From: Flavobacterium kayseriense
GTDB lineage: Bacteria; Bacteroidota; Bacteroidia; Flavobacteriales; Flavobacteriaceae
NCBI RefSeq assembly: GCF_014305095.1
Contig: NZ_JACRUI010000001.1
Coordinates: forward strand, 355,599-419,598
Length of the DNA stretch: 64,000 bases
Reading direction: 5' to 3'
Below the pieces are notes generated by a model that ran no database searches, was not told the origin of the DNA, and saw only the letters and a program-made list of their open reading frames with translations. This document shows positions 17,240 to 25,953 of the stretch, piece after piece (positions within the stretch are counted from its first letter, which is position 1; every line of letters begins with the position of its first letter). Made by a program: the position numbers and the translations under genes.

Positions 17240-18466
17240 TTACAATTCAAATGCTTTTTTAGGATTGTTGTCTAATAGCAATTCCATTGGGTTTTCTAAA
17301 GCTTCTTTAACAGCTACTAAGAAACCAACTGATTCACGACCATCAATGATACGGTGATCATAAGATAAAGCTACGTACATCATTGGGTGAATTTCTACTT
17401 TACCATTTACAGCAATAGGACGCTCGATAATGTTGTGCATTCCAAGGATTCCTGATTGTGGAGGATTGATAATTGGTGTAGACAACATAGAACCAAATAC
17501 ACCACCGTTAGTGATTGTAAACGTTCCACCAGTCATATCATCAACTGTAATTTGTCCATCACGTGCTCTAATAGCTAATCTTTTGATATCAGCTTCTACA
17601 CCACGGAAAGTCAAATTCTCTGCATTACGAACAACAGGAACCATTAAACCTTTTGGTCCTGATACTGCGATAGAGATATCACAGAAATCGTAAGCGATTT
17701 TATAATCACCATCCATCATAGAGTTTACATCTGGATATAATTTTAATGCTCTTGTTACCGCTTTAGTAAAGAAAGACATGTATCCTAGACCTACACCACC
17801 GTGCTTCGCTTTGAACTCATCTTTATACTGATTACGGATAATGTTGATTGGCGTCATGTTTACTTCGTTAAAAGTAGTTAACATAGCCGTTTCGTTTTTG
17901 GCAGCTACTAAACGCTCTGCTACTTTACGACGCAACATTGATAATTTTGTACGCTCTTGCCCACGGCTTCCACCTGTAGGAGTTCCCATTGATGGTACTG
18001 CATTTACAGCATCATCTTTAGTAATTCTACCGTCTTTACCAGTTCCTGTTACAGCTGCTGGAGCGATATTTTTTTCGTCTAATATTTTTTTTGCTGCTGG
18101 AGACGGTGTTCCTGAAGCGTAAGTTGCTACTGGTGCCGCTGCTACTGGTGCTGGTGCTGCTTTTGGAGCTTCGGCAACTGGTGCTGCCGCAGGCGCTGCC
18201 GCTGCTGGAGCTGAACCTTCTGGTTTAGCTGCTGCTGTATCAATTAAACAAACCACTGCTCCTACTGCTACCGCATCTCCCTCTTCGGCTTTTAATGTGA
18301 TTATTCCACTTGCTTCAGCAGGTAGTTCAAGAGTTGCTTTATCAGAATCAACCTCAGCGATCGCTTGGTCTTTTTCTACGTAATCTCCGTCTTTTACTAA
18401 CCAAGTTGCAATTTCAACTTCTTTAATAGATTCCCCTGGTGATGGAACTTTCATTTCTAAAATCAT
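17240..18466 (-). CDS. sucB: 2-oxoglutarate dehydrogenase E2, dihydrolipoyllysine succinyltransferase
   Basis: A 408-residue E2 subunit that transfers the succinyl group to CoA in the TCA cycle. The N-terminal lipoyl domain carries the lipoylated Lys43 in [10 protein letters not shown]. An Ala/Pro-rich hinge (about 78-115) leads to the peripheral subunit-binding domain ([14 protein letters not shown] to GRITKDD, about 120-153), then the catalytic acyltransferase domain ending with the HxxxDG motif [15 protein letters not shown]. It lies downstream of the E1 gene on the same strand, with a 163-bp gap that holds a REP-like element. The E3 subunit gene is not in the window. Confidence 0.97.
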   Translation of the reverse strand: MILEMKVPSPGESIKEVEIATWLVKDGDYVEKDQAIAEVDSDKATLELPAEASGIITLKAEEGDAVAVGAVVCLIDTAAAKPEGSAPAAAAPAAAPVAEAPKAAPAPVAAAPVATYASGTPSPAAKKILDEKNIAPAAVTGTGKDGRITKDDAVNAVPSMGTPTGGSRGQERTKLSMLRRKVAERLVAAKNETAMLTTFNEVNMTPINIIRNQYKDEFKAKHGGVGLGYMSFFTKAVTRALKLYPDVNSMMDGDYKIAYDFCDISIAVSGPKGLMVPVVRNAENLTFRGVEADIKRLAIRARDGQITVDDMTGGTFTITNGGVFGSMLSTPIINPPQSGILGMHNIIERPIAVNGKVEIHPMMYVALSYDHRIIDGRESVGFLVAVKEALENPMELLLDNNPKKAFEL

Positions 18467-18537
18467 GTCCTTATATTTTAAATTATGAATTTTAATTTTC
18501 TTTGTAATTATAAATCTTTATTCTGTGCCTATGGCCC

Positions 18538-18620
18538 TAGCCCTGATGGCAGCGGCATCCTTTTTTTCCTGAACTTTTTTCAGGATAAAAAAGATATAGC
18601 GAACAGCAGGAAATAGCTCC
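18538..18620 (-). repeat. Dispersed REP-like element, copy B, between odhA and odhB
   Basis: On the minus strand it starts GGAGCTATTTCCTGCTGTTC and ends CCATCAGGGCTA. The inner stem reads TCCTGAA / TTCAGGA. Orientation follows the odh genes. It occupies most of the 163-bp gap, so it is transcribed if the operon is. Confidence 0.75.
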
Positions 18621-18629
18621 TAATTATTT

Positions 18630-21404
18630 TTATCTAAATAAATCTTTATCAAATACCATTTTAATAGCATCGGCATGACGGCGTTTTGCTCTTGTATAAC
18701 TTCCTGATGCTGGTGCTGAATACGCTTTTAACGAAGCTAATCTCCATTTTACTAGATCGAAGTTCATTAACATAAAGCTGTATGCTCCCATATTTTTAGG
18801 CTCTTCCTGCGCCCAAACATAATCATCGGCATTTGGATACTGTGCAATAATAGCTTTTAACTGCTCTACTGGCAATGGAAATAATTGCTCGATTCGAACA
18901 ACTGCTACATCTGTACGTCCATTGTTTTCGCGCTCTGCGGTGATATCATAATAGAATTTACCTGTAACGAAAACTAATGTTTTCACATCGGCTTTATTTA
19001 CCGTGGTATCATCGATTGTTTCTTGGAAACTACCTGAAGTAAAATCTTCTATGGAAGACACACATCTAGGGTCACGCAATAAACTCTTAGGTGTAAATAC
19101 AATTAAAGGCTTACGGAACGTAGTTTTCATTTGTCGTCTCAACAAGTGAAAAAAGTTAGCTGGAGTAGTGCAATCTGCTACATACATATTGTGTCTTGCA
19201 CACAACTGTAAATAACGCTCCATACGTGCTGATGAGTGCTCTGCTCCTTGCCCTTCGTATCCGTGAGGTAGTAACATTACGATTCCGTTTTGATTGTTCC
19301 ATTTGTCTTCTCCACAAGAGATGTATTGGTCAATCATAATTTGAGCTCCGTTTGAGAAATCTCCAAATTGTGCTTCCCAAATCGTTAGGGTATTTGGACT
19401 TGCTAACGCATATCCGTAATCAAAACCTAAAACACCATATTCTGATAGTAATGAATTGTAAATATTAAATTTACCTTTTGATCCTTCTAGACTATCAATC
19501 AAGGTTACTTCTTCCTCAGACTCTTCTACTTTCACTACAGCGTGACGGTGTGAAAAAGTCCCACGCTCTACGTCCTGCCCAGAAATACGTACATCGTATC
19601 CTTCTTGTAGTAAAGACCCATAAGCAAGGTGCTCACCCATGGCCCAGTCGAGTTTGTCTGTTTCAAAAAACATTGTTTTTCTGTCGTTGATCAGCTTTTG
19701 GATCTTGCTGATAAACTTTTTATCTTTTGGCAAATTACAAACCGCATTGGCTACTTGAGTCAATCCTTCTTTTGTATATGCTGTATCAACTTTTAGCAAC
19801 ATTTTATCGTTAGAAACTTGTTCAAAACCTTTCCATTCGTTTTGCATGAATGGAGTAATGATTGTCAAGTCTTTTTTACGAGAAGCCTCTAAATTTTGAT
19901 CTAAATTATCTTTGTATTCTTTCTCTAATGACTTTACTAAACCTGCATCGATCACCCCTTCAGACAACAGCTTTTCAGCATAAATGTCTCTTGGGTTTTG
20001 ATGTTTAGCAATAAGTTTATACAATACTGGCTGTGTAAAACGAGGCTCATCGCCTTCATTGTGTCCGTATTTTCTATATCCTAATAAATCGATGAATACG
20101 TCACGACCAAATTTCATTCTGAAATCTAAAGCAAATTGCATCGCATGAACCACAGATTCAGCATCATCAGCATTTACATGTAATACTGGAGACAAAGTTA
20201 CTTTAGCAACATCCGTACAATAAGTAGAGGAACGAGCGTCTAGGTAGTTGGTTGTAAATCCTACTTGATTATTAATCACAATATGGATAGTACCGCCTGT
20301 TTTATAACCATCTAGTTGCGCCATTTGTACGATCTCGTACAAAATTCCTTGGCCTGCAATTGCTGCATCACCGTGAACTGCAATAGGCAATACCTTAGAG
20401 AAATCATCTCCAAAGTGCTTGTCTTGTTTTGCTCTTGTTATTCCTTCAATCACCGCTCCTACTGTCTCTAAGTGAGAGGGGTTAGGCGCTAAATTGATAT
20501 TTATTTTTTTTCCTGTGCTTGTAATTTTATCAGCTGTAAGTCCTAAGTGGTATTTTACATCCCCATCAAAATATTCTTTGTCATAATCTTTACCATCAAA
20601 CTCACCAAAAATATCTTGAGTAGACTTACCAAAAATATTAGCTAAAACGTTCAAACGGCCACGGTGTGCCATTCCCATCACAAATTGCTCTACTCCTTGC
20701 TCAGCAGCGCTTTCGATTAAAGTATGCAAAGCAGGTATGATCGATTCTCCACCTTCAAGAGAAAAACGTTTTTGACCCACATATTTAGTGTGCAAAAAGT
20801 TCTCAAAAGAAACTGCTTCGTTCAATTTTGAAAGAATCGTTTTTTTCTTCTCTACTGAAAAAGAAGGTTGGTTATCGTTAACTGTTAGTCTATCTTGAAT
20901 CCATTGTACAATTTCAGGTTTTCTGATATACATGTATTCGATACCGATGTGTTGACAATAAATTGAATCTAAATGTTTAATTATATCTGATAGAGAACAT
21001 GGTGCAATACCAATAACTCTAGCGGCATCAAATACAACCCCAAGATCTGCAGAAGAAAGTCCGAAATTTTCAATATCTAGCGTAGGAGAAAATCTTCTTC
21101 TATCTCTCACTGGATTTGTTTTTGTAAACAAATGTCCGCGAACGCGATATCCTTCAATTAATTTTAAAACATCAAATTCTTTCTGAAGTTTTTCTGAAAC
21201 ATTACTACTCTCCACTGTCCCTGATGCGACATTAGCGATATGACTAACGGCATCTTGCCCGCCGTAAGATTCTTGTCCAAAGTCAAAACCTTGGAAAAAA
21301 CTCCTCCAACTTGCTTCTACGCTATCTGGATTCTCAGTGTATTGGTCGTATAATTGTGCGAAAAACTCGGTATGTGCTGCGTTTAAAAATGAAAACCTAT
21401 CCAT
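18630..21404 (-). CDS. sucA: 2-oxoglutarate dehydrogenase E1 component
   Basis: A 924-residue thiamine-diphosphate-dependent E1 enzyme that decarboxylates 2-oxoglutarate in the TCA cycle. The N-terminus has the short E1 signature FLNAAHTEFFAQLYDQY. The TPP region is visible with MGMAHRGRLNVLANIF, HGDAAIAGQGI and VINNQVGFTTN (about residues 240-390), followed by the transketolase-like pyrimidine domain (GTFSHRHAVV, LPHGYEGQGAEHSSAR) and the C-terminal domain. Length agrees with the family. It is upstream of the E2 gene; a TACTTTTG promoter box precedes it by about 40 bp. Confidence 0.98.
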   Translation of the reverse strand: MDRFSFLNAAHTEFFAQLYDQYTENPDSVEASWRSFFQGFDFGQESYGGQDAVSHIANVASGTVESSNVSEKLQKEFDVLKLIEGYRVRGHLFTKTNPVRDRRRFSPTLDIENFGLSSADLGVVFDAARVIGIAPCSLSDIIKHLDSIYCQHIGIEYMYIRKPEIVQWIQDRLTVNDNQPSFSVEKKKTILSKLNEAVSFENFLHTKYVGQKRFSLEGGESIIPALHTLIESAAEQGVEQFVMGMAHRGRLNVLANIFGKSTQDIFGEFDGKDYDKEYFDGDVKYHLGLTADKITSTGKKININLAPNPSHLETVGAVIEGITRAKQDKHFGDDFSKVLPIAVHGDAAIAGQGILYEIVQMAQLDGYKTGGTIHIVINNQVGFTTNYLDARSSTYCTDVAKVTLSPVLHVNADDAESVVHAMQFALDFRMKFGRDVFIDLLGYRKYGHNEGDEPRFTQPVLYKLIAKHQNPRDIYAEKLLSEGVIDAGLVKSLEKEYKDNLDQNLEASRKKDLTIITPFMQNEWKGFEQVSNDKMLLKVDTAYTKEGLTQVANAVCNLPKDKKFISKIQKLINDRKTMFFETDKLDWAMGEHLAYGSLLQEGYDVRISGQDVERGTFSHRHAVVKVEESEEEVTLIDSLEGSKGKFNIYNSLLSEYGVLGFDYGYALASPNTLTIWEAQFGDFSNGAQIMIDQYISCGEDKWNNQNGIVMLLPHGYEGQGAEHSSARMERYLQLCARHNMYVADCTTPANFFHLLRRQMKTTFRKPLIVFTPKSLLRDPRCVSSIEDFTSGSFQETIDDTTVNKADVKTLVFVTGKFYYDITAERENNGRTDVAVVRIEQLFPLPVEQLKAIIAQYPNADDYVWAQEEPKNMGAYSFMLMNFDLVKWRLASLKAYSAPASGSYTRAKRRHADAIKMVFDKDLFR

Positions 21405-21442
21405 AATATTTAGTGAATATACTTTTTGTTAAAATAGTTTGG

Positions 21443-21450
21443 CAAAAGTA
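21443..21450 (-). promoter_or_regulatory. -7 box of odhA promoter
   Basis: The minus strand reads TACTTTTG (TAnnTTTG), about 38 bp upstream of the odhA ATG, in the gap shared with the divergent gene at 21522. Confidence 0.55.
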
Positions 21451-21521
21451 CAATAATCCACTAAATTAGCCTTTATTTTAAGTTACTTTTATGTGTTAAA
21501 ATGTTAAAAATCTATTAAGTT

Positions 21522-22067
21522 ATGAGTAAAAACAACTTTACTAGCGTTTTAAAAGCAATTCTCATTGTTTTTATTTTATTTATTTCGAATAATTTAACAG
21601 CACAACAACAATCTTTTTCTTCCAATTCTAATACTGATTTCTGGAACAAAGTGCAATTTGGAGGGGGTCTAGGTCTTAGCCTTGGTTCAGGTTACACGGA
21701 TATCAGCGTGGCACCTAGTGCCATTTACAACTTCAACGAATATGTAGCGATGGGTGTTGGGCTGCAGTACACCTACGCAAGTCAAAGAAATTTTTACACC
21801 TCTAATCTTTATGGAGGTAGTATTATCGCACTATTTAATCCAATACCTGAGATTCAGCTATCTGCAGAGCTAGAGCAATTACGCGTAAATTTGAGAGGTA
21901 GTGGTCAAAATAGCTTTACCAATGATTTCTGGAACACAGGTCTATTCTTAGGTGCTGGATACCGCACTGGGAATGTTACTTTGGGAGCAAGGTATAATGT
22001 TTTATTCAAGGAAGACAAAGGCGCCTACAGCGATGCTTTCATGCCTTTTGTACGTGTATATTTTTAA
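21522..22067 (+). CDS. Small outer-membrane beta-barrel protein, hypothetical
   Basis: A 181-residue protein with a signal peptide cleaved near residue 27 (NNLTAQQQ). The mature part is made of alternating Gly/aromatic beta-strands (FGGGLGLSLGSGYTDISVAPS, VAMGVGLQYTYAS, TLGARYNVLF) and ends in FVRVYF, the terminal-Phe signature of small 8-stranded outer-membrane barrels. No enzymatic motif is present. It is divergent from odhA and followed by a degenerate REP-like region, with no obvious operon partner. Confidence 0.75.
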   Translation: MSKNNFTSVLKAILIVFILFISNNLTAQQQSFSSNSNTDFWNKVQFGGGLGLSLGSGYTDISVAPSAIYNFNEYVAMGVGLQYTYASQRNFYTSNLYGGSIIALFNPIPEIQLSAELEQLRVNLRGSGQNSFTNDFWNTGLFLGAGYRTGNVTLGARYNVLFKEDKGAYSDAFMPFVRVYF

Positions 22068-22072
22068 TTCTT

Positions 22073-22217
22073 AGCAGCTATTCCCACTATTCCCTTCAAG
22101 CTTTAACCATCTTAAGCGGTTTTTGTAAGCAGCAACAGGAGCTTCTTTTAGTCGCTCTTTCGCAGCAACATAAACATCCTTTTTATGGTGAAAGGCTTTT
22201 TATTACTATTGGGGCTA
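22073..22217 (+). repeat. Degenerate or variant REP-like element, copy E
   Basis: Begins with AGCAGCTATTCCCACTATTC and ends with CTATTGGGGCTA, like the termini of the other copies, but the interior is longer (about 145 bp) and its pairing is not obvious. It shares the 341-bp gap 22068-22408 with the fifth ECF promoter candidate; I see nothing else there. Confidence 0.4.
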
Positions 22218-22351
22218 TTCTAACCCAATAATAGTATACTACCTGCCCCTGTTTTCTCCATACTGCATTCTATTAAGGAAGTCTTTACGTTGAAACAACT
22301 CTTTATCTTTATATCATCATCTACTTTGTTTGAAAAAAAAATCTATTAGTG

Positions 22352-22390
22352 GGGTAACAAAATCTATTACTTTCTTATCTACTTATATAA
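22352..22390 (+). promoter_or_regulatory. ECF promoter candidate, copy 5 (distant from the sigma gene)
   Basis: GGGTAACAA at 22352-22360 and TATAA at 22386-22390 keep the exact 25-bp spacing. The middle element reads CTTATCT instead of TTGATAT. It is 14 kb from the sigma gene and precedes a lipoprotein ATG by 18 bp. Confidence 0.6.
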
Positions 22391-22408
22391 CATTAAAAAT
22401 CAAACAAG

Positions 22409-23014
22409 ATGAAAACAATTAAAACTCTATCCCTAGCCTTTGTAGCTACAATTTTATTTGCATGTACCGCTACAGATCCATTCACTCCAATTGAAAATTC
22501 ATTCGCCATCAATGGAACCGAGTACGAAACACCAAACGCCTATGTCATACTAGACGACGGACCACAATTTAAAGATGGTTTTATCATAGCACTAGCTAAT
22601 GCCCCATTGATTCAAAACGGAACGAACGGAGCTGCAGCAGCAACTGCAATGACGCAAGCTGCCGTTTTATTTGTAAAAAATAGTCCCAACACTGTAGCAA
22701 ATGAACAACTTGTTCTCATAAATCCTACCTCTCACACACTTAACACAGCTGACACTGAGATCTTAACAAATGTTTCCGTTTTTGGTAATACTTTTTTAAA
22801 TAACGGAAACATGTACGGCGAACCAAGTCATGTTAATGCCAATGTTTATGAAATCTCAACAGCTGGCAACGGCACAGTTACAATTAATAATATTACAATC
22901 GATTATAGTGCACGAACTGGTACAATTGACTGTACCTACCAAATGACTGCTAGCACAGGAGAAACAATTACAGGGAATTACTCGGGTACTTTTGGGATAC
23001 TTAGCGGATATTAA
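22409..23014 (+). CDS. Hypothetical lipoprotein under an ECF-type promoter
   Basis: A 201-residue protein with a short lipoprotein signal, lipobox ending at Cys19 (ILFAC). The mature part is Asn/Thr/Ala-rich and beta-prone, with strands such as TVTINNITIDYS and TIDCTYQMTASTGETITGNYSGTF near the C-terminus. No family is recognised. The distinguishing feature is the GGGTAACAA element directly upstream, linking it to the sigma locus at 6960. It is a single gene, closed by a strong terminator. Probably a surface or periplasmic outer-membrane lipoprotein. Confidence 0.75.
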   Translation: MKTIKTLSLAFVATILFACTATDPFTPIENSFAINGTEYETPNAYVILDDGPQFKDGFIIALANAPLIQNGTNGAAAATAMTQAAVLFVKNSPNTVANEQLVLINPTSHTLNTADTEILTNVSVFGNTFLNNGNMYGEPSHVNANVYEISTAGNGTVTINNITIDYSARTGTIDCTYQMTASTGETITGNYSGTFGILSGY

Positions 23015-23037
23015 AAATAAATTAGTAAGCCTCTTAC

Positions 23038-23083
23038 AAACGAAAAGCTTTCTTTATATTGTTAAAAAGAAAGCTTTTCGTTT
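23038..23083. terminator. Long hairpin terminator
   Basis: A perfect 18-bp inverted repeat (AAACGAAAAGCTTTCTTT and its complement) with a 10-nt loop, after the lipoprotein gene and facing the converging gene at 23138. Confidence 0.8.
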
Positions 23084-23137
23084 GTCTATTTATTTGCAAC
23101 CATTGTGAGCAATTCACGAGCATAGCAGCTAATTATT

Positions 23138-23497
23138 TTAACGGTATTTATTTCTAAACCACACTTTTTGCCATTCTCTTTTCAAGATCAAAAAGGAAAC
23201 TTGCTCTGCTAAGACTACAAGGTCGGAACCGTCGAGCCTTTTAACCTCTTCTTCAGACACATCTACAATGTAGAGGAGATTCAAATATTCAGCGAACTTG
23301 TACTGAATTAGTCGATAAATTTTTTCGTGGAGTTGTATTTTAAGTTCCTCAGGCGACACACTCATAGGAAAATCTATTCCTTCGTTAGCAAGATTAAAGT
23401 CCTTGATTATTTGGGCAACGAGGTTTAAATAAAGAGACTCACTCTCGGCCTCAACAAGCAATAAATCGGCATTTAAGGGAGCTATAAACATAAGCAA
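23138..23497 (-). CDS. Conserved hypothetical protein, 119 residues
   Basis: A small, soluble, helix-rich protein without signal peptide or membrane segment. It has many Leu and Glu residues (LLLVEAESESLYLNLVAQIIKDFNLANEG) and a basic C-terminus (KREWQKVWFRNKYR). It starts 27 bp after the polyprenyl synthase stop on the same strand, so it is co-transcribed with it. I do not recognise a family or function. The true start could be a few codons further in, as the first residues MLMFIAPLN are unlike the rest. Confidence 0.65.
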   Translation of the reverse strand: MLMFIAPLNADLLLVEAESESLYLNLVAQIIKDFNLANEGIDFPMSVSPEELKIQLHEKIYRLIQYKFAEYLNLLYIVDVSEEEVKRLDGSDLVVLAEQVSFLILKREWQKVWFRNKYR

Positions 23498-23524
23498 AGG
23501 GCGTTTGTTAATACTATAGAATTA

Positions 23525-24499
23525 TTATGCTATACGACCCATCAAATTTTCTCCAAAAGTCCTTAAGACTTCCTTCTTTGCGGTATCTAAATTCATTTTA
23601 TCTAGCGTATCAAAAGCTTTAAAGGTAAATTCCTGAATCGCATCTTGAGTCGCTTGTGAACCACCTGATACATTAAATATTTCCTTCACTGCAGCAACTT
23701 TAGCCTCAATATCTGCGGCAGGTTCAGTAAACCATTTTTTTAACTCAGCTGCTTGTTCGGGTGTTGAAAACTCCATCGCCTTCAAGTACAAATAGGTCTT
23801 TTTATTCTCGATAATATCTCCACCAACTTGCTTTCCAAAAGTCTCAGGATCACCAAAAGCATCTAAATAATCGTCTTGTAACTGAAAAGCCAATCCTAAA
23901 TTTAATCCAAAATCATAGATTAACTTCGCGTTGTCCTTTGAACTCTGTGCTATAATAGCACCCATTTTCATCGCAGCTGCTACTAATACAGCTGTCTTGT
24001 ATTCGATCATTTTTAAATACTCGGGAATAGTAACATCGTCTCTAACCTCAAAATCGACATCCCATTGCTGACCTTCACAAACTTGCAAGGCCGTTTTACT
24101 AAATAATTTTGCCAATTTCCTAAAAATCTTAGGCTGGTAACTCTCGAAGTATTGATAGGCTAAAATAAGCATCGCATCACCAGACAATATTCCAGTATTT
24201 AAATCCCATTTCTCATGAACCGTAGTTTGACCACGACGCAATGGAGCATCATCCATAATATCATCATGAACTAACGAAAAATTATGGAACACCTCCACCG
24301 CAAGGGCAGCAGGTAATGCTTTCTTATAATCGGTTTCGAAAATTTCGGCAGTCATCAAAGTTAACACAGGACGAATCCTTTTTCCACCTAACCCAAGAAT
24401 ATAATGAATAGGCTCGTACAAATTTCTCGGCTCTTTCATTTTACATTCTGACTCTAGATATTCCGAAACATATTCTTGATACTGAAAAATGGTATGCAT
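23525..24499 (-). CDS. Polyprenyl (geranyl/farnesyl/longer) diphosphate synthase
   Basis: A 324-residue trans-isoprenyl diphosphate synthase. It condenses isopentenyl diphosphate with an allylic diphosphate. The first aspartate-rich motif is DDIMD at residues 79-83 followed by LRRG, and the second is DDYLD at 209-213. Residues just before the first motif (FHNFSLVHDD), with Phe71 near the chain-length position, suggest a short-chain product, but chain length cannot be fixed by eye. The enzyme would feed quinone, carotenoid or undecaprenyl synthesis. It is divergent from the yceI promoter and leads a two-gene run. Confidence 0.93.
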   Translation of the reverse strand: MHTIFQYQEYVSEYLESECKMKEPRNLYEPIHYILGLGGKRIRPVLTLMTAEIFETDYKKALPAALAVEVFHNFSLVHDDIMDDAPLRRGQTTVHEKWDLNTGILSGDAMLILAYQYFESYQPKIFRKLAKLFSKTALQVCEGQQWDVDFEVRDDVTIPEYLKMIEYKTAVLVAAAMKMGAIIAQSSKDNAKLIYDFGLNLGLAFQLQDDYLDAFGDPETFGKQVGGDIIENKKTYLYLKAMEFSTPEQAAELKKWFTEPAADIEAKVAAVKEIFNVSGGSQATQDAIQEFTFKAFDTLDKMNLDTAKKEVLRTFGENLMGRIA

Positions 24500-24586
24500 G
24501 TGATTATTTTTCGGCTAATTTAATGCATTCAAATTGCATTACAAACTACGAATTCCGTGTAAATGTTAAAAAAACCCTAAATCAAG

Positions 24587-24627
24587 TGGAAACTATTTTG
24601 GTATTCAGAGTTTCCATCTTACCTTTG
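24587..24627 (+). promoter_or_regulatory. yceI promoter with inverted-repeat operator
   Basis: TTTG at 24597-24600 and TACCTTTG at 24620-24627 with a 19-bp spacer match a Bacteroidetes primary promoter. An inverted repeat TGGAAACT (24587-24594) / AGTTTCCA (24609-24616) lies across it. Nearly the same layout precedes the TetR gene, so this is inferred to be a TetR operator. Confidence 0.65.
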
Positions 24628-24705
24628 CATCGTAATAAAAAGAGAGAAAACACTTAAGTAACACACTATCAGTGTTTAAAACCGCAATCAATAGCGTAAC
24701 CAATT

Positions 24706-25227
24706 ATGACAACAACTTGGACAGTAGATTCCAATCAATCTGATGTTCTTATCAAAATGAGACATTCGATCATAGCTTACATTGCTGGAACGGTTAATAA
24801 ATTTTCGGGGAGTATCGATATAGATGATAATCAAATATTGAATGCAAAAATCGACTTTAATTTAGACGTCAATAACATCAACAACAAAGTTGAACTTATA
24901 GACACAAGTATGAAGTTAAATGACTTATTTGATATAAACGAATACCCTATAATTAGCTTTAAATCAATATCTTTTGAAAAAGTAAATAGTGACATTAACT
25001 TCTTGAAAGGTTATTTGACAATAAAAAACATAACAAAGGTAGTCGAATTAGACGCTGCGTTTTTAGGCATAACTAATTACGATGGCACAAACAAAGCAGC
25101 CTTTGAAGTGGTAGGTCAAATAAACCGAAAGGACTTTGGCTTAAGCTACAACACCTTCGCACAAACAGGCGGAATTGCAGTAGGACAATATATAAATCTA
25201 ATTGCAAATTTAGAATTTACCTCCTAA
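24706..25227 (+). CDS. YceI family protein
   Basis: A 173-residue lipocalin-like YceI protein, starting MTTTWTVDSNQSDVLIKMRH without a signal peptide, unlike periplasmic E. coli YceI, so it is predicted to be cytoplasmic. Typical family features are the opening WxVDxxxSxVxFxxRH-like segment, FSGSIDID, FDINEYPIISFKS and GLSYN near the end. YceI proteins bind isoprenoid-type lipids; the ligand here is unknown. Its promoter carries the same operator-like repeat as the TetR-efflux operon immediately downstream, so both units are probably induced together. A terminator is not obvious. Confidence 0.88.
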   Translation: MTTTWTVDSNQSDVLIKMRHSIIAYIAGTVNKFSGSIDIDDNQILNAKIDFNLDVNNINNKVELIDTSMKLNDLFDINEYPIISFKSISFEKVNSDINFLKGYLTIKNITKVVELDAAFLGITNYDGTNKAAFEVVGQINRKDFGLSYNTFAQTGGIAVGQYINLIANLEFTS

Positions 25228-25271
25228 TTGCTCCTAGATTATTATTATGTTAAGTTTATAGCAAAACAACA

Positions 25272-25310
25272 AGAAACTTTTAGCGTACTCAGAGTTCCTT
25301 TTTACATTTG
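25272..25310 (+). promoter_or_regulatory. TetR-efflux operon promoter with operator
   Basis: AGAAACT (25272-25278) and AGTTCC (25293-25298) repeat the half-sites of the yceI operator with the same 14-bp gap, followed by a TACATTTG -7 box at 25303-25310. The block CAGAGTT is identical in both. This suggests autoregulation by the TetR protein. Confidence 0.6.
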
Positions 25311-25358
25311 CAAAAATAATGATGCAATTACAACCACTAAAAAAGGTTTACAGACAAA

Positions 25359-25952
25359 ATGAAAGAGAAAATAATATCAAAAGCAAAAGACATGTTCATA
25401 AGCCTAGGCTTTAAGAGCATTACGATGGACGATATTGCATGCGAAATGTGTATTTCAAAAAAAACGATTTACAAGTACTTTGCTAATAAAGAAATACTAG
25501 TAGAGGAAAGCACAAAATTAGTTCACGAACAAGTAGAAGAAACGATGCGAACTATTGCAAGAGAAAATTATAATGCAATTGAGCAAAATTTTCAATTGAA
25601 AAGAAACTTCAAGGAAGTATTTAAATCAGCTGAAAGTTCTCCTATTTACCAGTTAAAAAAGCATTATCCTGAAGTTTACGCAAAGGCAATAAACAATCAA
25701 ATCGAAATTTGTCAGCATTTTTTTAGACAAAATATAGAAAAAGGTATAGCAGAAGGACTGTACAGAAAAGAAATCGAAATAGAAAATTACGTTACTTTTT
25801 ATTACACCTTAATATTCAGCATTAATGAAACAGTAAGCTCAGAGAGAGAAGTATATAAGTTAGAGACAGAAGCTTTAGAATATCACACTAGAGCTATGGC
25901 AACCGCAACAGGAATAATCGAATTAGAAAAAAATTTATCAAATCTTAATTAA
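25359..25952 (+). CDS. TetR/AcrR family transcriptional regulator
   Basis: A 197-residue regulator. The N-terminal helix-turn-helix (about residues 8-50) contains the TetR signature ITMDDIACEMCISKKTIYKYFANKEILV; the C-terminal part is the variable ligand-binding domain. It is the first gene of an operon, one base before the tolC-like gene, and is expected to repress the operon and be released by a toxic compound. Two matching operator candidates (upstream of itself and of yceI) support this. The inducing ligand cannot be read from the sequence. Confidence 0.92.
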   Translation: MKEKIISKAKDMFISLGFKSITMDDIACEMCISKKTIYKYFANKEILVEESTKLVHEQVEETMRTIARENYNAIEQNFQLKRNFKEVFKSAESSPIYQLKKHYPEVYAKAINNQIEICQHFFRQNIEKGIAEGLYRKEIEIENYVTFYYTLIFSINETVSSEREVYKLETEALEYHTRAMATATGIIELEKNLSNLN

Positions 25953-25953
25953 A

